From Clostridium carboxidivorans P7 (GTDB lineage Bacteria; Bacillota; Clostridia; Clostridiales; Clostridiaceae), in contig NZ_CP011803.1 of NCBI RefSeq assembly GCF_001038625.1, positions 124,001-188,000 on the forward strand: a stretch of DNA of 64,000 nt, written 5' to 3'. The translations under genes and the position numbers were made by a program. The notes beneath the pieces were generated by a model. That model was not told where the DNA came from and did not search any database. It saw only the letters and a list, made by a program, of their open reading frames with translations. Every line of letters starts with the position of its first letter. Within the stretch, counting starts at the first letter, position 1. Shown here in pieces: positions 45,934 through 55,709 of this stretch.

Positions 45934-47040
45934 ATGAATCAGGAATTTATTGAAGCCTTAAAAGAAATAGTGAAAGAAAAAGGAATTAGTGAAGATTTAT
46001 TATTTACGACTATAGAGGATGCATTAGTTGCTGCATACAAAAAAAATTATATAAATCAAGGCGGAAACAATCAAAATGTTAAGGTTACAATGAATAGGGA
46101 AAATGGAGAAATTCATGTTTATTCTCAGAAAACTGTAATTGATGAAGTGTTTGATGAAATAAATGAAATTTCTTTAGAAGAAGCTAAAAGTATAGATCCA
46201 AATTATGATATAGATGATGTAGTTAGCATAGAAGTTACACCTAAAAAATTTGGAAGAGTAGCAGCTCAAGCCGCTAAGCAGGTTGTTATACAAAGAATAA
46301 AAGAAGAAGAAAGAAGAATTGTATACAATGATTTTATAGAAAAAGAAGATGACATAATAACAGGAGCAGTTATAAGAAAAGATAAAAACAATGTACTTGT
46401 AGACCTTGGTAAGACGGAAGCTGTTCTTGGACCAAATGAACAAATGCCTGGAGAAAAATATAATTTTAATGATAAAATAAAATTATATATTGTAGAAGTT
46501 AAAAATACTACAAAAGGAGCTCAAATAGTAATATCAAGGACACATCCAGGTCTTGTAAAAAGATTATTTGAACTTGAAGTTCCTGAAATATTTGATGGTA
46601 CAGTTGAAATAAAATCTATTGCAAGAGAAGCAGGATCTAGAACTAAAATAGCTGTAAATTCAAATGATGAAAATGTAGATCCAATGGGAGCTTGTGTTGG
46701 ACCAAAGGGAATAAGGGTTCAAAATATAGTAAATGAACTTAAAAATGAAAAAATAGATATCATCAAGTGGAGTAAATTACCAGAGGAGTATATAGCTAAT
46801 GCTTTAAGTCCTGCAAAAGTAATAGATGTTACTTTAGATGAAGAAAACAAATTTGCTCAAATTGTAGTTGATGATAATCAGTTATCACTAGCAATAGGAA
46901 AAGAAGGCCAAAATGTAAGATTGGCAGCAAAACTTACAGGATGGAAAATAGATATTAAAAGCAAGTCTCAGGTGGAAACTGTTCCTGAAGTAGAAACTGT
47001 TTCTCAAGCAGAAGATATTTCTGATGAAGAAGATATCTAA
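45934..47040 (+). CDS. nusA: transcription termination/antitermination factor NusA
   Basis: NusA binds RNA polymerase and aids pausing and termination. The 368-residue protein has the N-terminal domain (MNQEFIEALKEIVKEKGISEDLLF), an S1 domain (about 133-200), and KH1 and KH2 domains ending in AIGKEGQNVRLAAKLTGWKIDIKSK. An acidic tail of about 20 residues follows; the extra C-terminal repeats of E. coli NusA are missing, which is normal for Firmicutes. Ribosome-binding site AAGGAGG overlaps the end of rimP. Confidence 0.98.
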   Translation: MNQEFIEALKEIVKEKGISEDLLFTTIEDALVAAYKKNYINQGGNNQNVKVTMNRENGEIHVYSQKTVIDEVFDEINEISLEEAKSIDPNYDIDDVVSIEVTPKKFGRVAAQAAKQVVIQRIKEEERRIVYNDFIEKEDDIITGAVIRKDKNNVLVDLGKTEAVLGPNEQMPGEKYNFNDKIKLYIVEVKNTTKGAQIVISRTHPGLVKRLFELEVPEIFDGTVEIKSIAREAGSRTKIAVNSNDENVDPMGACVGPKGIRVQNIVNELKNEKIDIIKWSKLPEEYIANALSPAKVIDVTLDEENKFAQIVVDDNQLSLAIGKEGQNVRLAAKLTGWKIDIKSKSQVETVPEVETVSQAEDISDEEDI

Positions 47041-47063
47041 ATTTTAGGTGAGGTGGTTATAAT

Positions 47064-47333
47064 ATGAAGATGAAGAAAATACCACAGAGAATGTGCACAG
47101 GATGTATGGAGATGAAACCTAAAAAAGAGCTTATAAGAGTGGTAAAAAGTAAAGAAGATGAAGTGTCTGTGGATTTAACAGGCAAAAAGAATGGAAGAGG
47201 AGCTTATATTTGTAAAAGCAGCGAATGTTTAGAGAAGGCTTTTAAAAGTAAGAAGCTTGAAAAAAATCTTGAAACTAAGATAAGTGAAGAAATCTACAAT
47301 AGATTAAAGGAAGAGATAGAAAATGGAAAATAA
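47064..47333 (+). CDS. ylxR: YlxR (DUF448) RNA-binding protein
   Basis: The 89-residue basic protein begins MKMKKIPQRMCTGCMEMKPKKELIRVV and has GKKNGRGAYICKSSECLEKAFKSKKL, the DUF448 hallmarks. A family member in B. subtilis binds RNase P; the role here is inferred. It ends within the start of the next gene (11-nt overlap) and is always between nusA and infB in this group. Confidence 0.95.
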   Translation: MKMKKIPQRMCTGCMEMKPKKELIRVVKSKEDEVSVDLTGKKNGRGAYICKSSECLEKAFKSKKLEKNLETKISEEIYNRLKEEIENGK

Positions 47334-47637
47334 GTTTTTTCAATTTCTAGGCTTAACAAAACGTGCAGGAAAAGTATTAGAAGGATATAATAAATGTGAA
47401 GATGCTTTAAAGAGAAGAAAAGCATATCTAATTATAATATCAGAAGATGCATCGCAAAATACAGTGAATAAATTTCTAAATTATAGTGAGAAATATAAAA
47501 TTCCTGTTTTACAGGGATATAATAAAGAAGATTTAGGAAAAGCTTTAGGTATGGAACAAATAAAAATTTTAGGTGTATCTGATAAACGAATGAGTGAAAG
47601 GTTACTTGTCTTATGGAAAGAATGTGAAAAAATTTAG
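47323..47637 (+). CDS. ylxQ: L7Ae-family ribosomal protein-like (YlxQ)
   Basis: The 104-residue protein is of the L7Ae/L30e family that binds kink-turns, with [34 protein letters not shown] at about 10-43. It overlaps the end of ylxR by 11 nt and ends 17 nt before the infB start. Target RNA is not known from sequence. Confidence 0.93.
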   Translation: MENKFFQFLGLTKRAGKVLEGYNKCEDALKRRKAYLIIISEDASQNTVNKFLNYSEKYKIPVLQGYNKEDLGKALGMEQIKILGVSDKRMSERLLVLWKECEKI

Positions 47638-47654
47638 TTTCGGGGGTGAATACT

Positions 47655-49742
47655 TTGTCAAAAATAAGAGTTTATGAATTAGCAAAGGAATTAGGAATAT
47701 CAAGTAAAGAATTAATTGGTATTCTTTCCAGTGAGTTTGGTATAGAAGTTAAGAATCATATGGGTGTTATTGAAGATGAAGATGCAGAATTAATAAAAGA
47801 ACTTTTTGCAGAAAAGGAGAAAGAAAAAGCGTCGGATCCAAGTGATATTGTAGAAGAGAAGTATGAGGATCTTGCTGAGGAAAATCTTAAAAAAAGCATA
47901 AAGGTAACTAAAGTTAAAAATAAGAACAAGGATAACAAAGGTCAACAAGGTTCTGATGAAGATAATGAAGGTAATGAAATTGAGAAAGTTATAGAAATAG
48001 ATGAAACTATAACAGTAAAGGAAATATCAGAGAAAATTGGCAAACCTACTACAGAAGTTATCAAACAGCTTATATTTATGGGAGTAATGGCAGCTATAAA
48101 TCAAGAAATAGATTTTGATACTGCAGAAAAATTAGCAGAAAAATTTGATGTTTTAGTAGCTAAAAAGGAAAAGGATATAGATAAGGAATCTGTAGAGCAA
48201 GAAGATGATGAAGAAGATGATGATGATTTACAAAAAAGACCTCCAATTATAACAGTTATGGGTCATGTTGATCATGGTAAGACATCTTTACTAGATGCTA
48301 TAAGAAAAGCAAAGGTTACATCTACAGAAGCAGGCGGAATTACTCAGCATATTGGTGCATACACTGTAACTATAAATGGAGAAAAAATAACATTCCTTGA
48401 TACACCTGGACATGAAGCTTTTACTTCTATGAGAGCAAGAGGTGCTCAAATCACAGATATAGTTATACTTGTAGTAGCTGCAGATGATGGAATAATGCCT
48501 CAAACAGTTGAAGCTATAAACCATTGTAAAGCTGCTAATGTTCCTATGGTAGTTGCTATAAACAAAATGGATAGACCAGGAGCTAATCCAGATAGAGTTA
48601 AGCAAGAATTAACTGAACATGGGTTAGTAGCAGAAGACTGGGGCGGAGATGTAATATGTGTACCTGTGTCTGCGCATACAAAAGAAGGAATAGATACATT
48701 ACTAGAAATGGTGCTTTTAACAGCTGAAATGCAAGAATTGAAAGCTAATGCTGGTAGAAATGGTAAGGGAACAGTAGTAGAATCTAAGCTTGACAAAGGA
48801 AGAGGAGCTGTAGCTACATTGTTAGTCCAAAATGGTACTATACATGTTGGAGATTCTATAATAGTAGGATCTACTTATGGAAGAATAAGAGCCATGTTTG
48901 ATGACAAGGGTAAAAAAATCAAATCAGCAGGACCTTCTATACCAGTAGAAATACTTGGATTATCTGAAGTCCCAGCAGCAGGAGATAGATTCCACCAGGT
49001 AAAAGATGAAAAAACTGCAAGAGAAATGGCTGATAAGAGAAAAGAAAAATTAAGAGCTGAGTACTTACAATCAACACATAAGGTTTCTCTTGAAGATTTA
49101 TATAATCAGATACAAGAAGGAAAAGTTAAAGAATTAAACATAATAGTTAAAGCTGATGTTCAAGGATCTATAGAAGCTTTAAAACAATCTCTTCAAAAGT
49201 TATCTAATGAAGAAATAAAAGTTAGAGTTATACATGGAGCAGTTGGTGCAATAACTGAAACTGATGTTACTCTTGCATCTGCATCTAATGCTGTAATTAT
49301 AGGATTTAATGTAAGACCTGATAATAATGCAACAGCAACAGCAGAAAAAGAAGCTGTAGATATAAAAACTTATAGAGTTATATATAATGCCATAGATGAT
49401 ATAAGAGCAGCTATGATTGGAATGCTTGAACCAGATTACAAGGAAGTAGTACTTGGAAAAGTTGAAGTAAGACAGGTATATAAAATATCTAATGTGGGAA
49501 CTATTGCAGGATGCTATGTAACAGATGGAAAAATTGTTAGAAATAGCAGTGTTAGGGTTATAAGAGACGGTATAGTAATATTTGAATCAGAGCTTGCATC
49601 TTTAAAGAGATTTAAAGATGATGTTAAAGAAGTGGCATCAGGTTATGAATGTGGTCTTTCTGTTGAAAAGTTTAATGACATAAAAGAGGGAGACGAAATA
49701 GAAGCTTATACAATGGAAGAAGTTAAAAAGGATTCACTTTAA
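47655..49742 (+). CDS. infB: translation initiation factor IF-2
   Basis: IF-2 brings fMet-tRNA to the 30S subunit. The 695-residue protein has an N-terminal IF2N domain starting [21 protein letters not shown], an acidic-basic linker (about 60-190, with a second IF2N-like segment), the GTPase domain with GHVDHGKT (203-210), DTPGH (249-253) and NKMD (303-306), and two beta-barrel domains with a C2 fMet-tRNA domain. The start is TTG 47655, 5 nt after CGGGGGTGA; GTG 47646 in the same frame overlaps that site. Family N-termini begin [11 protein letters not shown], supporting TTG. Confidence 0.98.
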   Translation: MSKIRVYELAKELGISSKELIGILSSEFGIEVKNHMGVIEDEDAELIKELFAEKEKEKASDPSDIVEEKYEDLAEENLKKSIKVTKVKNKNKDNKGQQGSDEDNEGNEIEKVIEIDETITVKEISEKIGKPTTEVIKQLIFMGVMAAINQEIDFDTAEKLAEKFDVLVAKKEKDIDKESVEQEDDEEDDDDLQKRPPIITVMGHVDHGKTSLLDAIRKAKVTSTEAGGITQHIGAYTVTINGEKITFLDTPGHEAFTSMRARGAQITDIVILVVAADDGIMPQTVEAINHCKAANVPMVVAINKMDRPGANPDRVKQELTEHGLVAEDWGGDVICVPVSAHTKEGIDTLLEMVLLTAEMQELKANAGRNGKGTVVESKLDKGRGAVATLLVQNGTIHVGDSIIVGSTYGRIRAMFDDKGKKIKSAGPSIPVEILGLSEVPAAGDRFHQVKDEKTAREMADKRKEKLRAEYLQSTHKVSLEDLYNQIQEGKVKELNIIVKADVQGSIEALKQSLQKLSNEEIKVRVIHGAVGAITETDVTLASASNAVIIGFNVRPDNNATATAEKEAVDIKTYRVIYNAIDDIRAAMIGMLEPDYKEVVLGKVEVRQVYKISNVGTIAGCYVTDGKIVRNSSVRVIRDGIVIFESELASLKRFKDDVKEVASGYECGLSVEKFNDIKEGDEIEAYTMEEVKKDSL

Positions 49743-49816
49743 TTTAAAAATATTAGGAAATTGAGAATTAAAAGTAGTTATGTCATATATACTATGTAAG
49801 AATGAGGTGATATTAT

Positions 49817-50182
49817 ATGGCTAAATATAGAAGTGGTAGAATAAATGAAGAAATGAAAAGAGAAATAAGCACTATAATTCAAAATGATATAAAAGATCCA
49901 AGATTAAGTGCTATGATAAGTGTTACTAAAGTAGATGTGACAAAGGATTTAAGGTATGCTAAAGTATATGTAAGTATTTTTGGAGATGAAGAATCTAAAA
50001 ACAGCACATTTGAGGCTTTAAAGGGTTCAGCTGGATTTATTAGAAGAGAAATTGGGCATAAAATAAATTTAAGATATACACCGGAAATACTTATAGAATT
50101 AGATAATACTATAGAACAAGGTATGCATATAGATGCACTTTTACACAAAATAAAGGAGAAAGAGCATCATGATAATGAATAA
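49817..50182 (+). CDS. rbfA: ribosome-binding factor A
   Basis: RbfA matures the 5' end of 16S rRNA in the 30S subunit. The 121-residue KH-like protein has RSGRINEEMKREISTIIQNDIKDPRL, SVTKVDVTKDLRYAKVYVSI and IGHKINLRYTPEILIELDNTIEQG. It lies 74 nt after infB. Its end overlaps the nrnA start by 14 nt. Confidence 0.97.
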   Translation: MAKYRSGRINEEMKREISTIIQNDIKDPRLSAMISVTKVDVTKDLRYAKVYVSIFGDEESKNSTFEALKGSAGFIRREIGHKINLRYTPEILIELDNTIEQGMHIDALLHKIKEKEHHDNE

Positions 50183-51128
50183 TATTTTAAAAAAAATAAA
50201 GGAAAGTAATAGAATAGCTATTACTTTCCATGAATCTCCTGATGGAGACTCATTGGGGTCTGCTCTTGCTTTGATGCAGGGGCTTAATAAGCTTAATAAG
50301 GAAGTTTATATACTTTCTAAAGAAAAAGTGCCAGAATCTTTTTCTTTTTTACCTTGTTCAGAAGAAATAGATGGATTAAAGCATGAAGTTATTAATGAAA
50401 CCCAGTGTGTAATAGTTTTAGATTGTGGCGATGTAAAAAGAATAAATGCAAATTTGGATTTTGAAAATAGGAAATATACATTAATTAATATAGATCATCA
50501 TATGTCAAATGAATTATATGCAGACTTAAATTATGTAGATACTAATGCTGCAGCAGTAAGTGAAATTGTTTATCAAATGCTTAAAATTATAGGTATAAAT
50601 ATTACTAAAGATATGGCAATGTGTTTATATACTTCATTGATTACAGATACAGGAGCTTTTAAATATTCATCAACTACTTCAGTTACACATACTATAGCAG
50701 GAGATTTAGTAAATACGGGTATTGACTTTAGCGAAATTCATAGAATTATATATGAAAATAAAAAGTTTGAGAGAATAAAATTTTTTGGAAAAGCTATTGA
50801 AAAAATGGAGTTAGTTGGAGATAAAATATGTGTAATAACTATTACAAAAGATATGTTGTTACAGAATGGAAATGCAAAGGATACTGATACATCTGATATT
50901 ATAGCGTTTGCTATGCAGATAGATACTGTAGAAGTAGCATTACTTATAAAAGAAACTGAAGCATGTATAAAAGCAAGTCTTAGATCTAAGTCAAAAGTGG
51001 ATGTGAGAAAAATTGCAGAAAAATTTGGCGGCGGTGGACATATAAAAGCTTCTGGTTTAGCTATGAATGATAAAACTTTAGAAGAAGCAAGAGAACTGAT
51101 ACTTAATGAAATAGAAAATTTATTATAA
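50169..51128 (+). CDS. nrnA: bifunctional oligoribonuclease / PAP phosphatase NrnA
   Basis: NrnA degrades short RNA oligomers and 3'-phosphoadenosine 5'-phosphate. The 319-residue DHH-family phosphoesterase has HESPDGDSLGSA (from His21), VLDCGDVKR, NIDHHMSN (DHH at 109-111) and the C-terminal DHHA1 motif GGGGHIKASG (from residue 287). It overlaps rbfA, so it is translationally coupled. It sits with rbfA, truB and pnp, a typical RNA-metabolism cluster. ATG 50169 or 50175 can serve. Confidence 0.95.
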   Translation: MIMNNILKKIKESNRIAITFHESPDGDSLGSALALMQGLNKLNKEVYILSKEKVPESFSFLPCSEEIDGLKHEVINETQCVIVLDCGDVKRINANLDFENRKYTLINIDHHMSNELYADLNYVDTNAAAVSEIVYQMLKIIGINITKDMAMCLYTSLITDTGAFKYSSTTSVTHTIAGDLVNTGIDFSEIHRIIYENKKFERIKFFGKAIEKMELVGDKICVITITKDMLLQNGNAKDTDTSDIIAFAMQIDTVEVALLIKETEACIKASLRSKSKVDVRKIAEKFGGGGHIKASGLAMNDKTLEEARELILNEIENLL

Positions 51129-51149
51129 ACAGAAAAAGAGTTGATATAT

Positions 51150-52025
51150 ATGAATGGAATATTAAATATTAATAAACCTTTAGGAATGAGTTCTTTTGAT
51201 GTAGTAAGAAAAGTAAAATCTATTGCCAAAACTAAAAAAGTGGGTCACACAGGTACTTTAGATCCAGAAGCTTCAGGGGTACTTCCTATATGTATAGGAA
51301 ATGCTACTAAGCTTGTAGATTATATAATGAGTGATTATAAAATATATAAAGTAGAATTAATGTTAGGAATTACCACAGATACTTATGACAGGGAAGGAAA
51401 AGTAATTAAAAATTCTCCTGTGGATTTAGAGGTTGAAGAGGTTAAAAAGGTTATTAAAGAATTTGAGGGAAATATAGATCAAATTCCTCCTATGTATTCT
51501 GCTTTAAAAGTTAATGGACAAAGATTGTATTCTTTGGCCAGACAGGGAATAGAAATAGAAAGAAAACCTAGAAGTATAACTATATACAGTATAAATATAA
51601 TAGATATTCAACTGCCTAAAGTGATATTTGAAGTAAAATGTTCTAAGGGTACATACATAAGAAGCTTATGCTATGATATTGGAGAAAAGCTTAAGTGCGG
51701 AGGCACTATGTGGAATCTGCAAAGAACTAGAACAGGAAGTTTTAATATAGAAAGTTCAGTGGATTTGGATAAATTAAATATAGAAAATATTAATGAATAT
51801 TTAATTCCAATGGAGAGAGCTTTAGAAAAATATCCTGCAGTTTACATAGATGAAAAATATGAAAAACTGGTGCTTAATGGAGTTACATTAAAGAATCCTA
51901 TGTTGATTGAAAACATAGAAATGGATATATTGTATAGAGTTTATTTGGGAAAAGAAAAATTTATTGGCATTGGTATGAAACAAAATTTAGGATTTAAAAT
52001 GATAAAACTATTAATTCAGAGGTAA
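51150..52025 (+). CDS. truB: tRNA pseudouridine(55) synthase
   Basis: TruB makes pseudouridine 55 in the T loop of tRNA. The 291-residue protein begins [22 protein letters not shown] and has catalytic Asp38 in [15 protein letters not shown], then [16 protein letters not shown] and [11 protein letters not shown]. The C-terminal TruB_C domain (about 235-291) is present. The open frame begins at TTG 51141, but family N-termini agree with ATG 51150. The ribosome-binding site (AAAAAGAG) is weak, unlike its neighbours. Confidence 0.97.
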   Translation: MNGILNINKPLGMSSFDVVRKVKSIAKTKKVGHTGTLDPEASGVLPICIGNATKLVDYIMSDYKIYKVELMLGITTDTYDREGKVIKNSPVDLEVEEVKKVIKEFEGNIDQIPPMYSALKVNGQRLYSLARQGIEIERKPRSITIYSINIIDIQLPKVIFEVKCSKGTYIRSLCYDIGEKLKCGGTMWNLQRTRTGSFNIESSVDLDKLNIENINEYLIPMERALEKYPAVYIDEKYEKLVLNGVTLKNPMLIENIEMDILYRVYLGKEKFIGIGMKQNLGFKMIKLLIQR

Positions 52026-52031
52026 TTTAAT

Positions 52032-52970
52032 ATGATTATAATGGAGGATAACTTTAAAAAATATTTACAGTATAATACATATATTGCCCTAGGAAGTTTT
52101 GATGGTATACATATAGGACATGTAAGTCTAGTAAATAAAACAATAAAGCTTGCAAGAAAAAATCAAGCTAAAAGTATGATATTTACTTTTAAAAATCATC
52201 CACTTAGTGTCATAAATAAAGAAATAGCACCTAAGATTATTATGGATAATTCTAACAAAATAGAAGTTTTAGAATCTTTTGGGCTAGATGCAATAAATAT
52301 GGCCAATTTTGATAAAGAACTTATGATGTTATCACCAGAAGACTTTATATTAAATTTAGTAAGTCATTATAGAGCTAAAGGCATAGTAGTAGGATTTAAT
52401 AACAGGTTTGGATATAAAAATCTTGGTGATGTGGAACTGTTAAAAAAATTAAGTAAAAAATACAGCTTTGATCTTTGTGTGGTGGATCCAGTAAAATATA
52501 AAGCTCAAGTAGTTAGTAGTTCAGTTATAAGAAATGTTATCTCCGATGAGGGTGATATGAAAAAGGTAAGCAAAATGCTTACTAGACCTTTTATGCTGCA
52601 AGGTAATGTGGTTAAAGGAAAGCAATTAGGCAGAACACTAGGATTTCCAACTGTAAATTTGAATTATGATAAAAGATTTGTGCTTCCAAGGGGTGGCGTT
52701 TATTACACCGTAGTAAAGTATGAAGATAAGTTTTTTAGAGGAATAACAAATGTGGGATATAATCCAACTGTAGAAGACAATAAATTGAGTGTGGAAACCC
52801 ATATATTGGATTTTAGCGAAAATATATATAATAAACATATAAAAATATATTTTATGGATAGAATAAGAGATGAAAAAAAATTTGATTCTGTGCAATTTTT
52901 AGCTGAACAGCTAAAGAAGGACAAAATATATGCAAAAAAGCAAAAAATAGAAATTAATTTTAAAAATTAA
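52032..52970 (+). CDS. ribF: bifunctional riboflavin kinase / FAD synthetase
   Basis: RibF makes FMN and then FAD. The 312-residue protein has the N-terminal FAD synthetase with GSFDGIHIGH (21-30, nucleotidyltransferase motif) and ISSD-like VVSSSVIRNVI, then the flavokinase domain from about 185 with GRTLGFPTVNL (near 199) and FRGITNVGYNPTVE. It starts 6 nt after truB. The gene ends 115 nt before rpsO, next to its promoter. Confidence 0.97.
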   Translation: MIIMEDNFKKYLQYNTYIALGSFDGIHIGHVSLVNKTIKLARKNQAKSMIFTFKNHPLSVINKEIAPKIIMDNSNKIEVLESFGLDAINMANFDKELMMLSPEDFILNLVSHYRAKGIVVGFNNRFGYKNLGDVELLKKLSKKYSFDLCVVDPVKYKAQVVSSSVIRNVISDEGDMKKVSKMLTRPFMLQGNVVKGKQLGRTLGFPTVNLNYDKRFVLPRGGVYYTVVKYEDKFFRGITNVGYNPTVEDNKLSVETHILDFSENIYNKHIKIYFMDRIRDEKKFDSVQFLAEQLKKDKIYAKKQKIEINFKN

Positions 52971-52999
52971 TTTACAAGTGTATTTAGATTTGTTATAAT
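52971..52999 (+). promoter_or_regulatory. promoter of rpsO
   Basis: TTTACA at 52971-52976 and a perfect TATAAT at 52994-52999, 17 nt apart, TGt extended. It begins at the first base after the ribF stop. Confidence 0.8.
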
Positions 53000-53006
53000 A
53001 CGTTTG

Positions 53007-53064
53007 TGATCCTTATGCTAAGAAACTCGACTTGCCGACGCTTTTCTTGGAATAAAGGGGATTA
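53007..53064 (+). promoter_or_regulatory. candidate S15-binding leader of rpsO
   Basis: CTAAGAAA (53018-53025) pairs with TTTCTTGG (53043-53050) with one G-U pair, and outer bases CCTTAT (53011-53016) pair with ATAAAGG (53052-53058) with a bulge. The loop holds CGACTTGCCGACG. A three-way or nested structure before rpsO is expected for S15 autoregulation in Firmicutes. Confidence 0.55.
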
Positions 53065-53085
53065 ACATTTGGAGGTGTAGGTTTA

Positions 53086-53349
53086 ATGGAAAAGGCAATA
53101 AAAGAAGAATTAATGAAAAAGTATGCAAGACATGAAGGAGATACAGGTTCTCCAGAAGTGCAAATAGCATTACTTACTGAAAGAATTAATCATTTAAATG
53201 ATCACTTAAAGACTCATAAGAAAGATCATCATTCAAGAAGAGGTCTTTTAATGATGGTTGGTAAAAGAAGAGGTCTTTTAAACTACTTAATGAATCAAGA
53301 TATTGCAAGATATCGTGCTATTATCGAAAAGTTAAATTTAAGAAAATAG
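53086..53349 (+). CDS. rpsO: 30S ribosomal protein S15
   Basis: The 87-residue protein has [56 protein letters not shown], the S15 signature with the conserved HHSRRGLL. The start ATG follows TTGGAGGTG. Monocistronic with its own promoter, leader and terminator. Confidence 0.98.
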   Translation: MEKAIKEELMKKYARHEGDTGSPEVQIALLTERINHLNDHLKTHKKDHHSRRGLLMMVGKRRGLLNYLMNQDIARYRAIIEKLNLRK

Positions 53350-53356
53350 TTTTATT

Positions 53357-53377
53357 AGAGCGGCTTAAAACCGCTCT
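53357..53377 (+). terminator. terminator after rpsO
   Basis: AGAGCGG pairs perfectly with CCGCTCT over a seven-base loop, followed by ATTATTTT. Confidence 0.8.
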
Positions 53378-53503
53378 ATTATTTTAAACAATAATTTTAA
53401 GAATTATTGTAAATTCATAGTTGAATTAGTTTAATAATTGTATAATATATTTGATAAATAATGATAATAATATTATAACCATTGAGAGGAGGTTAATTTA
53501 TTT

Positions 53504-55633
53504 ATGAATCAAACACTAGAAACTACTGTTGCAGGAAGAACCCTTAAAATTGATTTTGGCAAAGTTGGAATGCTTTCAAACTGTGCTTTGCTTGTAAGTT
53601 ATGGTGAAACAGTAGTACTTATTAATGCAAATGCTTCAGAAAAACCAAGGGAAGGGGTTGATTTCTTTCCTTTAAGTATAGAATATGAAGAAAGATTATA
53701 TGCTGTAGGTAAAATACCAGGAGGGTTTATTAAAAGAGAAGGAAAACCTTCTGAAAAAGCAATTCTCCATGCTAGAGCTATAGATAGACCTTTAAGACCA
53801 TTGTTCCCAAAGGGCTATAGAAATGACGTACAGGTAGTATGTACTGTAGTATCTGTAGAGCAGGATAATGCTCCGGACATATTAGCTATAAACGGTGCAT
53901 CAATAGCTTTAAGCCTTTCAAGTATTCCTTTTAACACACCTTTAGGTGCTGTATCTGTAGGATTAGTAGATGATGAATTTGTAATAAATCCAACATTAGA
54001 ACAAAGAGGAAAAAGCACATTAAACTTAACTGTATGTGCTACTAAAGAAAGAGTTATGATGGTTGAAGCTGGGGGATCTGAAATACCAGAAGATGTAATG
54101 TATGATGCCATCATGTTTGGATTTGAAGAATGTAAAAAAATAGTAGCCTTCCAAGAAGAAGCCATGGAAAAGTTAGGAAAACAAAAAGTAGAACCTAAAT
54201 TATATAAGGTAGATGAAGGTTTAGAAAAAGAAGTTAGAGATTTTTCTTTTGAAATGATAAAAGAAGCTATGTACATAATGGATAAGGATGAAAGAAATGC
54301 TGCCATAGATTCTGTGAAAGAAAAAATTAATGATGAATTTGGAGAAAAGTATCCAGATAATGGTGCAGATATAGCTGAAGTAGTATATAAACTTCAAAAA
54401 GAAATAGTAAGAAATATGCTTTTAAATGAAAACAGAAGACCTGATGGAAGAGGTTTTGAGGAAATAAGACCTATAAGCTGTGAAGTTGGATTACTTCCAA
54501 GAACTCATGGTACAGGTTTATTTACAAGAGGATTAACTCAAGTAATGACTGTGGCTACTTTAGGTGCTTTAGGAGATGTACAAATTCTTGATGGAATTGG
54601 TTCAGAAGAATTCAAAAGATATATGCATCACTATAATTTTCCATCTTATAGTGTAGGAGAAGTTAGACCTTTAAGAGGACCAGGAAGAAGAGAAATAGGT
54701 CATGGAGCTTTAGCAGAAAAAGCTTTAGAGCCACTTATACCAAATGAAGATAATTTCCCATACACAATAAGACTTGTATCAGAAGTTTTAAGCTCAAATG
54801 GTTCAACTTCTCAAGCTAGTGTATGTGGTAGTACTTTAGCACTTTTAGATGCTGGTGTACCAATAAAAAGACCAGCAGCAGGTATAGCTATGGGACTTAT
54901 AACTAGTGAAGATTTATCTAAGGAGAAAGTTTTAACTGATATACAAGGTATAGAGGATTTCTTTGGAGATATGGACTTTAAAGTAGCTGGTACAGAAGTT
55001 GGAATTACTGCTATACAATTTGATACAAAAATTCATGGATTATCAAATGATTGTATAAAGGAAACTCTAGATAAAGCTAGAAAAGCTAGATTATTTATAT
55101 TGGAGAAAATAAATGATTGTATTAGTGGACCAAGAGAAGAGTTATCAAAATATGCTCCTAAAACTTATACAATGAGTATTGATCCTGATAAAATAAGAGA
55201 TGTAATAGGACCTGGTGGAAAGGTAATAAATAAGATTATTGCTGAAACTGGTGTTAAAATTGATATAAAAGAAGATGGAAAGATATTTGTAATGTGTGAT
55301 GATAGCACGTGTGCAAAAAGAGCTTTAAAAATTATAGATGATTTAACTAGAGAAGTAAAATCAGGAGAAATTTATTTAGGAAAAGTTACTAAGACAACAA
55401 ATTTTGGTGCCTTTGTAGAAATACTTCCTGGTAAAGAAGGATTAGTTCATATATCTAAGCTGGATTTTGCTAGAGTAAATAAGGTTGAAGATATAGTATC
55501 TGTTGGAGATGAAATACTTGTTAAGGTAACAGATATTGATAATCAGGGTAGAATTAATCTATCAAGAAAAGATGCTATAAAGGATTCAGAGGAAAAAGAA
55601 TCAAAGGAAGAAGAATCAAAGGAAGAAGAATAA
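53504..55633 (+). CDS. pnp: polyribonucleotide nucleotidyltransferase
   Basis: PNPase degrades mRNA 3' to 5' with phosphate. The 709-residue protein has two RNase PH-like domains ([19 protein letters not shown] and later [19 protein letters not shown]... [21 protein letters not shown]), an all-helical linker, a KH domain with [14 protein letters not shown] (near 565) and an S1 domain (about 620-690, [15 protein letters not shown]). The C-terminus ends in an acidic KESKEEE repeat coded by a 15-bp direct repeat. The rpsO-pnp order is the usual one. Confidence 0.98.
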   Translation: MNQTLETTVAGRTLKIDFGKVGMLSNCALLVSYGETVVLINANASEKPREGVDFFPLSIEYEERLYAVGKIPGGFIKREGKPSEKAILHARAIDRPLRPLFPKGYRNDVQVVCTVVSVEQDNAPDILAINGASIALSLSSIPFNTPLGAVSVGLVDDEFVINPTLEQRGKSTLNLTVCATKERVMMVEAGGSEIPEDVMYDAIMFGFEECKKIVAFQEEAMEKLGKQKVEPKLYKVDEGLEKEVRDFSFEMIKEAMYIMDKDERNAAIDSVKEKINDEFGEKYPDNGADIAEVVYKLQKEIVRNMLLNENRRPDGRGFEEIRPISCEVGLLPRTHGTGLFTRGLTQVMTVATLGALGDVQILDGIGSEEFKRYMHHYNFPSYSVGEVRPLRGPGRREIGHGALAEKALEPLIPNEDNFPYTIRLVSEVLSSNGSTSQASVCGSTLALLDAGVPIKRPAAGIAMGLITSEDLSKEKVLTDIQGIEDFFGDMDFKVAGTEVGITAIQFDTKIHGLSNDCIKETLDKARKARLFILEKINDCISGPREELSKYAPKTYTMSIDPDKIRDVIGPGGKVINKIIAETGVKIDIKEDGKIFVMCDDSTCAKRALKIIDDLTREVKSGEIYLGKVTKTTNFGAFVEILPGKEGLVHISKLDFARVNKVEDIVSVGDEILVKVTDIDNQGRINLSRKDAIKDSEEKESKEEESKEEE
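55601..55630 (+). repeat. two 15-bp direct repeats at the end of pnp
   Basis: TCAAAGGAAGAAGAA occurs twice in tandem at 55601-55615 and 55616-55630, directly before the stop codon, giving a duplicated SKEEE tail. Confidence 0.8.
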
Positions 55634-55639
55634 AAATAG

Positions 55640-55663
55640 AAGGGCATTATGGTGCCTTTTTAT
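55640..55663 (+). terminator. terminator after pnp
   Basis: AGGGCA pairs with TGCCTT (one G-U pair) over a six-base loop, followed by T residues. Confidence 0.7.
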
Positions 55664-55709
55664 TTTTATATATGGTACAAAAAATTATGTGATTCCTTAG
55701 GAGGAGATA

